DNA of 64,000 nt from Lactarius indigo (lineage: Eukaryota; Basidiomycota; Agaricomycetes; Russulales; Russulaceae). A program made the translations under genes and the position numbers. The DNA lies in contig JAFKAC010000109.1 in the NCBI GenBank assembly GCA_025766275.1, positions 1 to 64,000 of the forward strand, given 5' to 3'. This document shows, one piece after another, positions 34,862 through 45,361 of this stretch (position 1 is the first letter of the stretch; every line of letters starts with the position of its first letter). The notes beneath the pieces are model-generated. The model was not told the DNA's origin and did no database searches. It saw only the letters and a list, made by a program, of their open reading frames with translations.

Positions 34862-37800
34862 TTAGGTGCGGAGTGGTCTCCTACCCACTAAAACCTCACG
34901 TATGCTGAGCCAGTTGGGGGGGGGCTCGGGGTGGAGTAGGTCTCTCCAGGTGGCTTCGACCAGGTTTTTTGTATTGGGGTCGCGTTTAACTCTCGTTGCT
35001 ATTGTTTTGTCGTCTATTAGTCTCCGGTTTAATTGGTGGAGCCATCGGCGTTCTACTTCCTCTCTTGAGTGTTCTTTCGATTGGATGGTTCTTTCGCATC
35101 TCGTGACCCAGATTAGGTAAGCCGATTCCGATATGAGAATCTGGGCTAGTCTGTTTGCTCCTTTTAGTTTCATGAGTCGTCGTTGGTCGCCATTGTTTTC
35201 TCCTTCCCGTTCGAGCGGGATCGTTAGGGATCCGCAGCCAAGTACTATTCCTAGGTTGGGTTCTGTCCAGGGGAGTGTTTCGTGCGGCCAGTATTGTTCC
35301 GTCATATCCCATACCGTTCTTACTGGCGTTGCTTCACAGTTTATCAGGATGTGATCCATATCTTCTTTGGATTGGCACGTAGGGCATCGTTGTCTGTGTT
35401 CGTAGTTCGGGATGTTCTCCCAGAAGTCTCCTACCATGAAAGCACCGTGGATTGCCTTGTAGATGAATTGCTGTATGGTGGGTCGGATCGTGTTGTTCCT
35501 TATGTTTTTCCATATTGATTTGGAGGTCTCTTTCGTGTTGTTGAAGCGGAATATGGCCGCTTTTATTTTGTTTAGGTTCTTTTCGGTCGACGGGCGTTTT
35601 GGGGTGGGTGTTTGCTTACATATCCCTCTGTAGGCTTGCGCCTGGGTCAGGGTTGCGAGTTTTGCTCCTTGGAGGTCATATTCCTCTGGGATGTTTAGGG
35701 TAAGTTCGTCCATCTCGTCTTTTTCTGCGCCTTCCTTGGCTAATTTGTCGCATTCCTCGTTTCCTAGCGTGCCATTGTGCCCTTTGACCCATTCAAAATG
35801 GGTTGTGGCTGTGCGTCTCTTAAGGAGGTACGCGGCCATCTTGAAGAGGTTCGCATTCTTGACGTCTATCCAACCGTTGTCCTCCCAGGTACTGAGGTGT
35901 TTCGTTAGGCCGTGTATAACATATTTGGAGTCTGTCTTGATTAGTAATGGCCAGAAGGTTGGTATCGTGTTTATGGCTTTGATTACTGCCGCGATTTCAC
36001 CGACCTGGTTTGATTGAGGCTTTCCAGGTACTCGTATTGCTGCGTTTCTTCTGTCTCCTGGGCCAATCCAGACTCCACTGCCGCATCTCGCGTCTTCTTT
36101 TCCATTACTGAAGCACGCGCCGTCTGTATAGATTGTCACTCTGGGGTGGTTGTGGTTGATACCTGTGGTATAGCGTCGGGTTGCGGGGCGGGTGGAGATT
36201 CTGGATGGGTCCGTGAAGATGCGGAAACATTCTGCTAGGTTGTTCTTGCACGTTATTGTGGGGTCAAAGAGTATTTCTCCGTTTTCCTCCAGTGCGGTGG
36301 TGTTCTGATCTTTTCTTCTTTTGGTCAGTGATAGGTTGTCGTGGGGATCGCCTGGCGCTAGGGGGTTCAGTTTGGGGATTGTTTCTTGTATTCGGGTTAA
36401 CGCTTCCGTTGCGCATCTGTGCGGATTGTTACATCCGCTAATTCGATCTTCGATGCAGTCTATGCATGCGCATCTTGGTTCTGGGTTATGGTGCGTTGTT
36501 TGCGGTTCACTTCTTATTCTTGTTGAGATCCTCATGAGGTCCATGACCGTGTTCGCGTGGTGTTTGTTTATGAGGCACTTCGTTGCGGCGTTGGTGAGGG
36601 GCTTTTGTCTTGCGTTTAGGTGGTACCATGCTGGGAGTTGGGCTCGGATGTCTTGGGATAATCTGATTGCGGCTAGGTTGGTGTTGTATTTTCGTGCCGT
36701 CTTGAGCATTCTCATAATATCGCGGCCTAGTTTTACGGCTCTAGGGCCTCGGGAGGGTGGGTTCCATGACTGTAGGAAACAGTTGACGATCGCTACACTC
36801 GAGGTTCCAGGGGGTGCGGCTGCGGCTATTATGAGATCCGTTATTGTCGCCCATGCGGGTCTGCACTGGGTGAAGTTGAGGTATGTTTTCAGCCATATTA
36901 TTTCGATTGCTTCGTTTCTCGCTTTGATATTTAGGAGTTTCAGTCCGCCTTCTTCGAGGGGGCTTTGCAGGGTGCTTATGGCTATTCTAGGGTTGTTTTC
37001 TCGTTCCCATATGAGCGTCCGTATCATTTTGGTGATCGCGTTTTCGATGTGTGGCGGCATGCCTTGCGCTTTGGCGAGGAATTGGGTGTGCCCCCCTATT
37101 ATGGCTTGGACGATTAGCCTTTTTCCGAACAGTGTTGGGTGCGTGTTTTTCCATCTTTGTATTTTTGTTTTCATTTTGTCCATTAGCGGCTCCCATGGTG
37201 CCGCGTCGTCCACTTCGTTTCCTATCCAGGCTCCTAGGATTCGTACCGCGTCTCCATCTCTGGCTATCTTTACGTTGTCTTCTAATGGTCTGGTGTCGTT
37301 TTCGTTGAGTTTCCTGGTTTCTCTTACTTGTTGTCTGTGCGCTGCAGTGCCTATAGGTATTATTTCCGTTTTTTCTATGTTAAATTTTGCCCCTGATGCT
37401 TCGCACCAGTCTCCTAGGATGTTCTCTACTTGGTCGAAGCTGTCATCCTCGTTTAGGAAGAGGTTCGTGTCATCGGCGAAAAGGGTCAGTTTAATGTTTC
37501 TGTTCAGGCCGGGTATTTTGAATCCGGATATGCGGTTAGAGTTTCTTATCGTGCACGCTAGCGGCTCTATGGCCAGGTCAAAGAGTGGGCAGGAGAGTGG
37601 GTCTCCTTGTCTGACTCCCCTTGTCACGCGGAATGGTTCGCTCAAGAATCCATTTATCGCCACTCGTGTGTGGGCGTGTTCATATAGCGCGCGGATTGTT
37701 TTGGTGAAGGTTGGTGGGAGGTTGAACGCTGCTAACGTTTCCCATAGGTACTGGTGTTTGATTTTGTCGTATGCTTTCTCCTGGTCGAGGGCCACGATTG

Positions 37801-39898
37801 CTCCGTTCTCTTCCATTACTTCTGCATAGTTGAGGATTGTTTGTGCGAGTCTTATGTGGTCGAAGATGGATCTTTTCGGAATGAAGCCGGCTTGGTCTTC
37901 GTGTACCATATTTGGGATGTGCTTTAGCAGTTGCAGTGCTAGGACCTTGGTGAGTAGTTTGTAGTCTGTGTTGAGGAGCGTTATCGGGCGGTAGTTGCTT
38001 ATTTCTGACGGGTCTTTCTTCTTGAAGATTGGGCACATCCAGCCTAATGAGAAGTCGGATCTTTCGTCGACTCCGTGTTCTTGTACGTCGCGGAAAAGTA
38101 GCGTAAGTGTTTCGATTATGTTGAAGGCTTTTTGCCCTGATTTTTGTGCGTTTTCATATCGTTCGTCTAGTATCTTCCAAAGTTCGTACGGGCAGCCGTC
38201 CATTCCGGTTGCGGAGCCATTCTTCGCTAGTTTCAGTGCTTTCCTGACCTGCGTTTTGTAGATGGCCCATTGTTGGGGGTCTCTTTGGGATCTGTGGAGC
38301 TTTTGTTCCCGTGGGATCTCGCTTAGTTGGGTTTGTATGTTGGTTAGCCGTTCCTCTTCTGTTGGTGGTAACTCTTGGTCTGTTTGTAGTTTTTCGTGGT
38401 AGTCTCTTGCTAGTTGGGCCATCCTTTTCGTGTCACGTTCGTACTGGGGTGGGGATGAGCCTGGGATTTTGAGACGGTGTATTAGGTCTCTTGGTTTGTT
38501 TTCCTTGCTCAGATTTGACCAGATGCCTCCGAGGCGTTCACCATGATTGAGGAGTCTGGCCCGGAAGAGGTCTTTTTGGTCTTGTGCTTCTTTTCTTTCG
38601 AGGAGCGTGAGTTCATTTGCGAGGTATGCTTCGTTGCTTCTGGCGTCTTCGTTCTCATCCAGGTCTGCAGCCCTTGCTGCTTCTTCTAGGTCTTTCGTTA
38701 GGTTTCGTTTTTTTGCGGTGTGTTTCCGGTGTATCTCTTGGGAGGTTTGTTGGGCTTGTTTTGTTATGTCTTCTTTGAAGATCTTCCACATCAGCTGGGG
38801 GTTTGTTATATGTCTAGGTATGTCGTCTCTTTTCGCCTCGGACATCTCTTTTTGTAATTGTTGACCTCGCTCATCGATTGCTTTACTTAGTTTTCTGTTC
38901 CTTAGGATTGTTAGCGGCCAGGTCCATCGGCCTTTCCCGATTTGGGGGTTGTCTGAGGGGGCGAACTTGGTGACGGTTATCCAGTGGTCGGTCGGGACTG
39001 GAGTTGGGCCCATTTTCCAGTCGAGGGTATTGAATGCTGTTTGTGTCTTCACGTAGATTCTGTCTATTCTGGATTGGATTTGGTGTCCGCTTGCGTTGGC
39101 GCGGTAGGTGAAGCATCTTTCTTTAGGGTTTCGGTGTCTCCATGTGTCTTCCAGATCGAGCTGGTGTCGCAGGTTGCGTAGCGCTTCTACGGCGTTCTGG
39201 TCGTCGTGGTGGATCGGGGCCCTATCTATTGGGTCTTCCGTGACGTTGAAGTCACCTAGTAGGAAGTCTGGCCTGTTCACACGGTGATTTATTCGTGCGT
39301 GTTCTAGAGATCCCCAGAAGGGGGGATGGTCGGCTTTGTTGTTTGGTGCGTAGACGTTAATCAGGGTGGTTTCTTCTGTTCCGTGCCAATTGATTCTCAA
39401 GGCCATGGCTCGTCCGGGGATAAGCTCTGTCGCTTTGTATGATTTGGGGGCTATTATGCTTTTATTTATGACGAAGGCTACTCCCGCTGTGGCCCGTGGG
39501 TTTGTCGGGTCGTGTGATGTTATCAGGTCAAGCTTCCGGCCAAGGCAGGTGAGGATGTTTTGAACACGCTCATCATCCAGGTGTGTTTCTTGTACGGCTA
39601 ATATTGCAATTTTGTATGTATTTAGGGTGCGGTTGATTGCGGACCATTTTTCGATCCCGTTCATTCGGTGGGATGGGGCGGTGAAGCCGTTTAAGTTTAA
39701 GGTAGCTATGTTTATATTGGCTTTACGTCGTAGCGTGTTCTGACTACGTGTGAGGGGCATATTTTGCCCAGGTGTTGGGGGGTACTGTTCTGTACCTCGG
39801 TGGACGTTCCCTTGTCGGGCGCGTTCACCGTTTGTCCGGGTGGGGGCTCTTGTGAGATGAGGGCTGGGGAGGGGCGGGGCAGTGCTTGCGGGCATCAT
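34862..39898 (-). CDS. LINE 2 ORF2: endonuclease, reverse transcriptase, RNase H
   Basis: 1678 residues. The EEP endonuclease lies at about 50-290 (NIATLNLNGF, VQETHLDDERV, LGDFNVTEDPIDR, TDHWITV). The reverse transcriptase lies at about 550-870 (ATGMDGCPYELWK, YRPITLLNTDYKLLTK, HEDQAGFIPKRSI, IVALDQEKAYDKI, GVRQGDPLSCPLFDLAIE, LTLFADDTNLF near 806). RNase H lies at about 1250-1385 with all catalytic positions visible (YTDGACFSNG, NQVGEIAAVI, IKTDSKYVIHGL, WVKGHNGTLGNEECDKLAKE). The C-terminal cysteine-histidine motif CPTCQSKEDMDHILINC is near 1504. No stop or frameshift was seen, so it may be active. It begins about 120 bases after the ORF1 stop. Confidence 0.92.
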   Translation of the reverse strand: MMPASTAPPLPSPHLTRAPTRTNGERARQGNVHRGTEQYPPTPGQNMPLTRSQNTLRRKANINIATLNLNGFTAPSHRMNGIEKWSAINRTLNTYKIAILAVQETHLDDERVQNILTCLGRKLDLITSHDPTNPRATAGVAFVINKSIIAPKSYKATELIPGRAMALRINWHGTEETTLINVYAPNNKADHPPFWGSLEHARINHRVNRPDFLLGDFNVTEDPIDRAPIHHDDQNAVEALRNLRHQLDLEDTWRHRNPKERCFTYRANASGHQIQSRIDRIYVKTQTAFNTLDWKMGPTPVPTDHWITVTKFAPSDNPQIGKGRWTWPLTILRNRKLSKAIDERGQQLQKEMSEAKRDDIPRHITNPQLMWKIFKEDITKQAQQTSQEIHRKHTAKKRNLTKDLEEAARAADLDENEDARSNEAYLANELTLLERKEAQDQKDLFRARLLNHGERLGGIWSNLSKENKPRDLIHRLKIPGSSPPQYERDTKRMAQLARDYHEKLQTDQELPPTEEERLTNIQTQLSEIPREQKLHRSQRDPQQWAIYKTQVRKALKLAKNGSATGMDGCPYELWKILDERYENAQKSGQKAFNIIETLTLLFRDVQEHGVDERSDFSLGWMCPIFKKKDPSEISNYRPITLLNTDYKLLTKVLALQLLKHIPNMVHEDQAGFIPKRSIFDHIRLAQTILNYAEVMEENGAIVALDQEKAYDKIKHQYLWETLAAFNLPPTFTKTIRALYEHAHTRVAINGFLSEPFRVTRGVRQGDPLSCPLFDLAIEPLACTIRNSNRISGFKIPGLNRNIKLTLFADDTNLFLNEDDSFDQVENILGDWCEASGAKFNIEKTEIIPIGTAAHRQQVRETRKLNENDTRPLEDNVKIARDGDAVRILGAWIGNEVDDAAPWEPLMDKMKTKIQRWKNTHPTLFGKRLIVQAIIGGHTQFLAKAQGMPPHIENAITKMIRTLIWERENNPRIAISTLQSPLEEGGLKLLNIKARNEAIEIIWLKTYLNFTQCRPAWATITDLIIAAAAPPGTSSVAIVNCFLQSWNPPSRGPRAVKLGRDIMRMLKTARKYNTNLAAIRLSQDIRAQLPAWYHLNARQKPLTNAATKCLINKHHANTVMDLMRISTRIRSEPQTTHHNPEPRCACIDCIEDRISGCNNPHRCATEALTRIQETIPKLNPLAPGDPHDNLSLTKRRKDQNTTALEENGEILFDPTITCKNNLAECFRIFTDPSRISTRPATRRYTTGINHNHPRVTIYTDGACFSNGKEDARCGSGVWIGPGDRRNAAIRVPGKPQSNQVGEIAAVIKAINTIPTFWPLLIKTDSKYVIHGLTKHLSTWEDNGWIDVKNANLFKMAAYLLKRRTATTHFEWVKGHNGTLGNEECDKLAKEGAEKDEMDELTLNIPEEYDLQGAKLATLTQAQAYRGICKQTPTPKRPSTEKNLNKIKAAIFRFNNTKETSKSIWKNIRNNTIRPTIQQFIYKAIHGAFMVGDFWENIPNYEHRQRCPTCQSKEDMDHILINCEATPVRTVWDMTEQYWPHETLPWTEPNLGIVLGCGSLTIPLEREGENNGDQRRLMKLKGANRLAQILISESAYLIWVTRCERTIQSKEHSREEVERRWLHQLNRRLIDDKTIATRVKRDPNTKNLVEATWRDLLHPEPPPNWLSIREVLVGRRPLRT

Positions 39899-40020
39899 GC
39901 GTAGGGGGATGAGGGGAGGTATGTCTCGTATTTAAGCACTCTATGGAGACTAGCTATTTTGGGGGCGGATCATTTATTTACATTTGGGAGGGTATCTAGC
40001 GTCGTTTAGTTGCTCTTTCA

Positions 40021-41352
40021 CTACACGTGGATATTGTGTCCGAATCCCCTGCCTCGGTTCCGGTTCTTTCCTTTATCGTTGCGTCTTTTGGGGCCGTTCC
40101 AGCCATCGACGTCAGGGAATGGGCACAGACCGCGGGGGTGGTCTACTCCATGGCAGATACCGCAGTTATATGGGTTAGTGTTCGTGATTCCGGTCCCCAT
40201 CATCGGGGCCGAGTAGGTACGGCCTGCAAGGTATTTCCTCACTCTGGGCCAGATCCCTAGGTTGATCGCTTCTTGGCCTTTTGCGTAGACGTTGAATTGT
40301 GGTATCAGCAGGTCTCCCGGTTGTTTGATGTCTAGGCGGGTGAGGTAGACTGAGTTAATGAGCTTCATGAGGGCGTCGTACACTAGCGGGCGTTCATCTT
40401 CTGGGTATTCGTTTGCGATTGTTAGTGTGTAGTTTCTCGACTCAGGGTCGTTCCAGACTCTTTTGATGATGTCTTCGATGTCTTCTTTGGTCATTGAGTG
40501 GAATCCTCTGACTGCGAAGAGGAATTCCGGGCAGACACGTCCCAGAGGGGTGGCTCGGAATGTGATAGCGGATGACGACCATACCGTCCGCGTAAGAAGG
40601 GAGTCGACTTGTTCGGCCGTCAGGTTGAAGACTAAGAAGGCACTAGGGTGGCGCTTTGCGGCGATGGCTTCGGCGCTGGCACGCGGGGTTGCAACACCTA
40701 CGCTTTGCGACTTAGTAATTTCTGATATCGCGGCCATAAGACGGGCTTTGATGTCTTCGTGCATGTTGGCAGCTCTAGCTTCGTTGTCGAATGGGATGGC
40801 AATGAGTTTTCCTCGTTGGAGGTTCTCCCAGTCGCTTATGAGATCGAGGTCGAGGTGTTCAAAGATAGAGGTGGGGTGCGCATCTTGTACTTGGGGCATT
40901 GGGCCTGGGGTGAATTTGTCGATGGCAGCTCGGGGGTTGGTGCCTCCGACGTAGGGGTTGACGCGGTCTGCCTCCACTAGGCCTCTCACCGAGGCGAACT
41001 GTTTCCCTGCTCCCGTTGTCCCGTTAGGGGTATTCTGTTCTTGGTGTTCCCGACTTTCTGGGGGCGTTAGGTGGGCGAAGATCATTGGGATGTCACCGTC
41101 TGGGGTGATTTGAGGGAGGGAGTTGCTGGGGGAAGCTCGTGATTGTCTAGTAGGGGTGGCGGGGGGGGTTGGAGAGTCCTCGCCAGAGATTGGGGGGAGG
41201 ACGTAGGGTGAGATGGAGTAAGATGGGCCCGAGGACGGGTAATGGACTATTTGGGCGAGGGGGGTGGACGGCATCGGTTGTATGGCTTCCGCAGGAATTT
41301 CCACGGACGTTATGGTGGGGGCTAGAGAGGGGCCCACTAGGTCGTTGACCAC
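40021..41352 (-). CDS. LINE 2 ORF1
   Basis: About 443 codons using the frame from 41352, which begins with GTG; the frame is open only a few codons further up to a TAA near 41390. The protein has proline/serine-rich N-terminal sequence, a central region with FLVFNLTAEQVDSLL that may be an RNA-recognition-like fold, and a single knuckle NCGICHGVDHPRGLC near the C-terminus. The lack of an ATG at the start and the coding-like proline-rich stretches upstream (41411-41740 and 41929-42210 in other frames) suggest that the true N-terminus is cut off by frameshifts. Confidence 0.7.
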   Translation of the reverse strand: MVNDLVGPSLAPTITSVEIPAEAIQPMPSTPLAQIVHYPSSGPSYSISPYVLPPISGEDSPTPPATPTRQSRASPSNSLPQITPDGDIPMIFAHLTPPESREHQEQNTPNGTTGAGKQFASVRGLVEADRVNPYVGGTNPRAAIDKFTPGPMPQVQDAHPTSIFEHLDLDLISDWENLQRGKLIAIPFDNEARAANMHEDIKARLMAAISEITKSQSVGVATPRASAEAIAAKRHPSAFLVFNLTAEQVDSLLTRTVWSSSAITFRATPLGRVCPEFLFAVRGFHSMTKEDIEDIIKRVWNDPESRNYTLTIANEYPEDERPLVYDALMKLINSVYLTRLDIKQPGDLLIPQFNVYAKGQEAINLGIWPRVRKYLAGRTYSAPMMGTGITNTNPYNCGICHGVDHPRGLCPFPDVDGWNGPKRRNDKGKNRNRGRGFGHNIHV

Positions 41353-41410
41353 GCGGCGTTCTTGGTCGTCCTCCTCGTAGGTCAGTCCTTAGGTTGCGTT
41401 AGTTAGATTT

Positions 41411-42210
41411 TTAGTTGGTAGGGGTGGTGGGCTTACTCAGGGGTCTTTTCTTGTTTTTTCTGTTTTCAGAGGCGGCGGCGGCAGGGCTGTTCGTCGCGGT
41501 GATGCGTGCAGATTGAATGGTTGTTATCCTGTTGGCAGGCTCCCTGGCTGTGTGTTCCGGTGGGTGAGTTGGGGCGTTTTGGGAGGGGTTAGGGAGGGCG
41601 GTGGCGGGGGGCGGTGGAGGGGCATCCATTGTTGGAGTTTGTAGGGGGTTGGTTGAGCGGTTCGTTCTTAAGTATTTTGGTGAGGGGGGGTGTCTTAGAG
41701 TGGCGGGCTCCGACAGGGGGAGTGCGGGAGCGATCGACATTTAGTGGCTATTCGTTTAATTATCGGGGTGATGTACTCACGGTGCAGGTATGAGAGGGGT
41801 TGATGGTGGCGCCGTGCGTGCTTGGGGTGACGGTTGTGGGGTTGATGGTCTCGCTTGCTGAGGCAGTGTCGGCGCAGGGTTTGATGTGGGTGTGGGTATT
41901 GGTTCGTGGCGTGTTGGTTTTTCCTTCGTTAGTGGGGGGTAGGGGGTGTGTGTGGTTTGTCGGGGGTGGTCTCGTCTGGGTTTGTTGAGTGCGTGTTTTG
42001 TTGGCGTTGTGTCGTTATGGTCTTTGGGGGTTGTCGGTTGGCTGGTTCTTTGGGTTTGTTGCTGTGGGAGGGTGTTCGTGTTTGTGTTAGGTTTTCACAG
42101 CTTATGTCGGCTTCTGGGCCGTGTGGTATGGTGAACGATTGTCTATTATTGTCTTTCTTTCTCTGGGGAGCCGGTGGTATTCGGGGACTGGGATAGGGTT
42201 CGTCTGCCAT
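41411..42210 (-). pseudogene. LINE 2 probable 5' part of ORF1, frameshifted
   Basis: Two open frames (42210-41929 starting MADEPYPSPRIPPAP, and 41740-41411 rich in proline, threonine and alanine) plus a proline-rich stretch between them in a third frame. The composition matches ORF1 N-termini. A GTGAGT site near 41780 could mark an intron instead, but no matching acceptor is convincing. It was either once continuous with 40021-41352 or is a separate small ORF. Confidence 0.45.
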
Positions 42211-42302
42211 TGCAGCTAGCCCTTGGTCCTAGTCCGTCCTTGCCCCGGCTTTGCCGTGGGAATCCGTCCCCTGGTGGTGGTTACGGTTCAAGGAGCCCCC
42301 CC

Positions 42303-42316
42303 GAACTCTCTTTTCC
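42303..42316. repeat. Target-site duplication of LINE 2 (5' side of element)
   Basis: GAACTCTCTTTTCC, identical to 34625-34638. It fixes the 5' terminus of LINE 2 at 42302. Confidence 0.9.
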
Positions 42317-43675
42317 CCTTTTCCAGTCCTTTGACACCGGCACGTACCATACCTCTGTACTGTATGTTCGCTTCAATAACACTTGGTGTCGGCTTCCATT
42401 GACCCTTCAAAGGCCTGAACTTCCGGCTCCAGTCTGGGCATCAGCGTTATGATATATTACCGGGCGTTGGAAATTCGGTAGGTCACCGAAAGCTAGACTG
42501 CCATTGTCGCTGCATCAGGAAAAACCTACTTTGATAATTTCCATATTGAGCAAGAATTATTGACATCTTAATTATTATCAATTATCACGATTATCATAGG
42601 AGGTTTTTCCTGATGCTGAAAAAAAAAAACGTTGAAGTCTTGCGTATCGAGGCACCAGTTCTGTATGATATCGATAACTCTCAAGGCGTCGATGCATGTT
42701 TTGTCTGTGTTGTCAGATGTTGTAGCCCTAGTGCTGGGACTCCGTTCCTTGTCATCCTCGCCCTTGCCCTCGCCACTTTCGTCTCTATTTTTCCGTTTCG
42801 CCATACACTTATCGTGTAGGCTTTAGCGCCTTCGGTCTTTCAGTCTCTTACACTCTTTTCGTGCCTTGGAGGGCAATTCCATGAGTATTGGTAGAGGAAA
42901 GACCAAAAAAGAATAGAAAAAAACGTTACAGAACCTTTTTTTTTTTTGTTTAAAGAAAAGCATACCGGGGTGTACTTGTCACTCGAAACCTCTCGGGAAA
43001 ATCAGAGACGACGCCAAGAGGGCGTGGTGCCCAATGGCAAAAACCGGCTGTCCCGTCGCCAGCTGCCGTAGCGTACGCAAATCGCCAAGTCGGCGAGGGA
43101 AGAGGAACAAACAGGTCGCCCAGCACCTCGGATGGAGGCTCGAGAATGATGTTTTTTCCCGCTGAACGAAAGCATTTTGTCTCGAGTTTCGACCGATCGC
43201 AACATACGAACAGAAAATTAGGAGAGCTAGGATAGAGGAACACTTTTTTCTCGGTTTTATGGACCAATAGACCATGCTTTGGAAACGTAAATCTAGTAAG
43301 CAGATGGCAAGCCAAGAGGCGAGCCGTGTCGAAACCTCACACCCGAAGACGTCAAGAAGGCCAGCTTGCGTGATACTACCGAATAGCAATGATCCCCAAT
43401 AGGGAGGGGGTTTCGAGACCTCTCCAATTCTCGCTATGAGTGTCCATGGACTTACGACACCGCGGGCTTTGGACGGCTAAGTCGACGTTTTATCTTATCT
43501 TATCACTTTGAATTTTACCATCCGACCCTAAAGTAGTAGCAAACGTCCGAATACTTGTATATTTGCAGAAAGTCTTACACTAGTTACCATCTCTATTATC
43601 ACTTGCAGAACCAAGCCATCAGATGTGAGGAGGTAGTAAAGAAGATAGGATCACCGTGCGAGCCAAAGCCGGAGC
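42317..43675. other. Intergenic region right of LINE 2
   Basis: About 1.36 kb. It contains a 105-bp inverted-repeat structure (42512-42616, listed separately) and an adjacent A run. The minus-strand frame 42568-42804 encodes a lysine/glutamate-rich peptide that overlaps the repeat and is not recognisable. Frames at 42950-43390 are also unassigned. It should include the 3' untranslated region of the oxysterol-binding protein gene at its right end. Confidence 0.4.
42512..42616. repeat. Short inverted-repeat (hairpin-like) element
   Basis: The left arm 42512-42539 and the right arm 42589-42616 are reverse complements over 28 bp with about four mismatches; the outer 16 bases, starting GCATCAGGAAAAACCT, match perfectly. 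The 49-bp centre is AT-rich. It resembles a very short MITE or a cruciform. No clear flanking target duplication was identified. Confidence 0.65.
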
Positions 43676-45361
43676 TCACGCGCTGTCAATCGTCGGGCCG
43701 TTGTTCTGATACACGTACGTATCCTCGGTTGGCGGGAGGGCCTTAAACAGCCTGCCTAATCGCTCGTCTGCCAAAATTGGTACAGTAAGTGCCAGAATAA
43801 GTCAATGCACGCATATAATGACGTACAAAGTGGATCTTCGTCTTGGTGCACAAAGTGTTTCAGCTGCCAAGTGGTATTCGCCGCCGCCTCGTCACGCCTT
43901 CTTTGGCGCTGCTCGTTCTGTCAGAGCGACCCCGTCAAAAGAAACAGAGACAACTGAGATCAAATAGGATGGGCGCAGAAAGGGGGCACAGCACACACCT
44001 CGATGCGGCTCTTCTCCCGCGCAGCCGTCTCAAAGTCGCCTTCCCGGATCCCCTTTGCGACCTTGAACCACAACGCGCGGCTCTCCCACTCTCCCTGCCC
44101 CTCCACCTGCTGAACGGTGACCTCCTCCTTCGGACCCGTCACGTCCGTGAACGTCACGCCCGTCTTGGTGTCCTTGCTCGTCGTGTTCCACTGCCCCTCG
44201 TAGCTGCTCGCCTGCGTTCCCGAACCTGCGCCGATGGGCGGCGTGAGGTCCGCCTTGAACGTGTGCGACTTTCCGGAAAAGTAGCCCTTGCCCTGGTACT
44301 TGATTGTGGAGAGCCAGCCGGACGAACTCTGAATGTACGACGTCTCGGCGAGCTCGATGTAGGGCGAGCCGTACCAGAGCCCTTCGATGCGCAGGCGTGG
44401 GAACGTGATCAGGTAGTCCTCTTTCTGGCCGTCGGGAAGCGTGACCGTCAGGGTGGCGTGCCCGACCTGCTTCACGATGATGTTCCCGCCTAGTGCGCGT
44501 TGTCGGGCAGGGACAGCACCACATGAGCGAGCGACTCACCGGAGAAAGAGGTCTTTTGTGCGCTGTGGCCCTGAAGGGTGATCTTACGAGATGCATTGGC
44601 AATATAATATGCGGTGATGGGAGGATGGTGGGAAACTTGCTCTACAACGAGCGTTGTCAACCCACGTCCATTCTTGTCGGGCCAGTGACCGTAGAACAGC
44701 CTGGGCGGAAGTAGGTAATCCGCAGTAAGGGGGGAAGAGATAAGTAAGTAATCCGCAGCAGTCGAGAAGGATGGACGATGACGTACTCTCCGAGCACGGG
44801 ATTGAGGGGCCTGTGCAAGCGTGTCAACGACCAATGGGCGCGGAGCAAGAGGCAGAAGCAAGGCGCACTTTTTCTCTGAGCCCATGGTTTCGTTGCGGGA
44901 GGTGTACTGGCCCTTGAGGGTGCTGATGAACCATTTCAGGACACGTTTGGCACGGTCCTTTGGTGTGGTTCCCTCTGATATTGCGGCAAAGAGCTCTGGA
45001 CGCTCGCACCAATATGCTGGATAAAACAACGAGCGGCAAGCATTCAGCAACAATCACACGGATTGTCAGGTTAGGCGCACCTGGGAACTCGGTAAGAGAG
45101 ACAGGGGAGAGAATGAAAGGTGGTGCAGTGAGAGAGGAGAGATCGCCTGAGAAGGATGCAATACTGCGGAGGCCACATGAGGTGATGAGCGACAATGCGC
45201 AGCAGTCTAATGCGTACGATTTGATGAACTGAGTCCAAGTCGATTTCTGGGATGCGGGGACTGCCTGTCGGAATAGGGGAATAGAGTGAGAGGTACGGTA
45301 TGGGGGTATGGTCCGATTGTGATCTCACATCGCCGGGTTGCTCATCGACGGAATCGGCCAT
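43676..45361 (-). CDS. Oxysterol-binding protein, KES1/OSH4-like short form
   Basis: Lipid transfer protein that exchanges sterol and PI4P between membranes. About eight exons. The first is MADSVDEQPGD (from 45361), then KSTWTQFIKS (45246-45218), joined to IASFSGDLSSLTAPPFILSP, the N-terminal lid of the short OSH proteins. Next come YWCERPELFAAI, KKPLNPVLGE, LFYGHWPDKNGRG and the family signature EQVSHHPPITAYY, followed by GNIIVKQVGHATLTV, LRIEGLWYGSPYIEL, YKGKGYFSGK-like sequence, GEWESRALWFKVAKGI, WQLKHFVHQDEDPLY and the end ERLGRLFKALPPTEDTYVY...IDSA at the stop at 43676. All junctions use GT-AG introns of about 50-65 nt. No PH or ankyrin domains are present, as in yeast Kes1. It is intact and conserved. 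Confidence 0.93.

Larger units (their letters stand above)
34639..42302 (-). mobile_element. LINE 2: full-length non-LTR retrotransposon
   Basis: A 7664-bp element on the minus strand, with a T run at 34639-34655 (poly(A) tail on the element strand) and a perfect 14-bp target-site duplication. ORF2 is a single open frame of 1678 codons with endonuclease, reverse transcriptase, intact RNase H and a C-terminal zinc-type motif. A 443-codon ORF1 carries a knuckle, but coding-like proline-rich sequence upstream of it is split over frames. It differs clearly from LINE 1 (FADD rather than YVDD, canonical RNase H), so two lineages are present. Confidence 0.92.

Noticed and set aside
36321..37829. 502-codon plus-strand frame
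   Set aside because: Antisense to the reverse transcriptase part of LINE 2 ORF2, whose minus-strand translation shows clear motifs. It is a shadow frame.
43843..44493. 216-codon plus-strand frame
   Set aside because: Antisense to the oxysterol-binding protein gene, arising from strong codon bias. The minus-strand exons carry the family signature.
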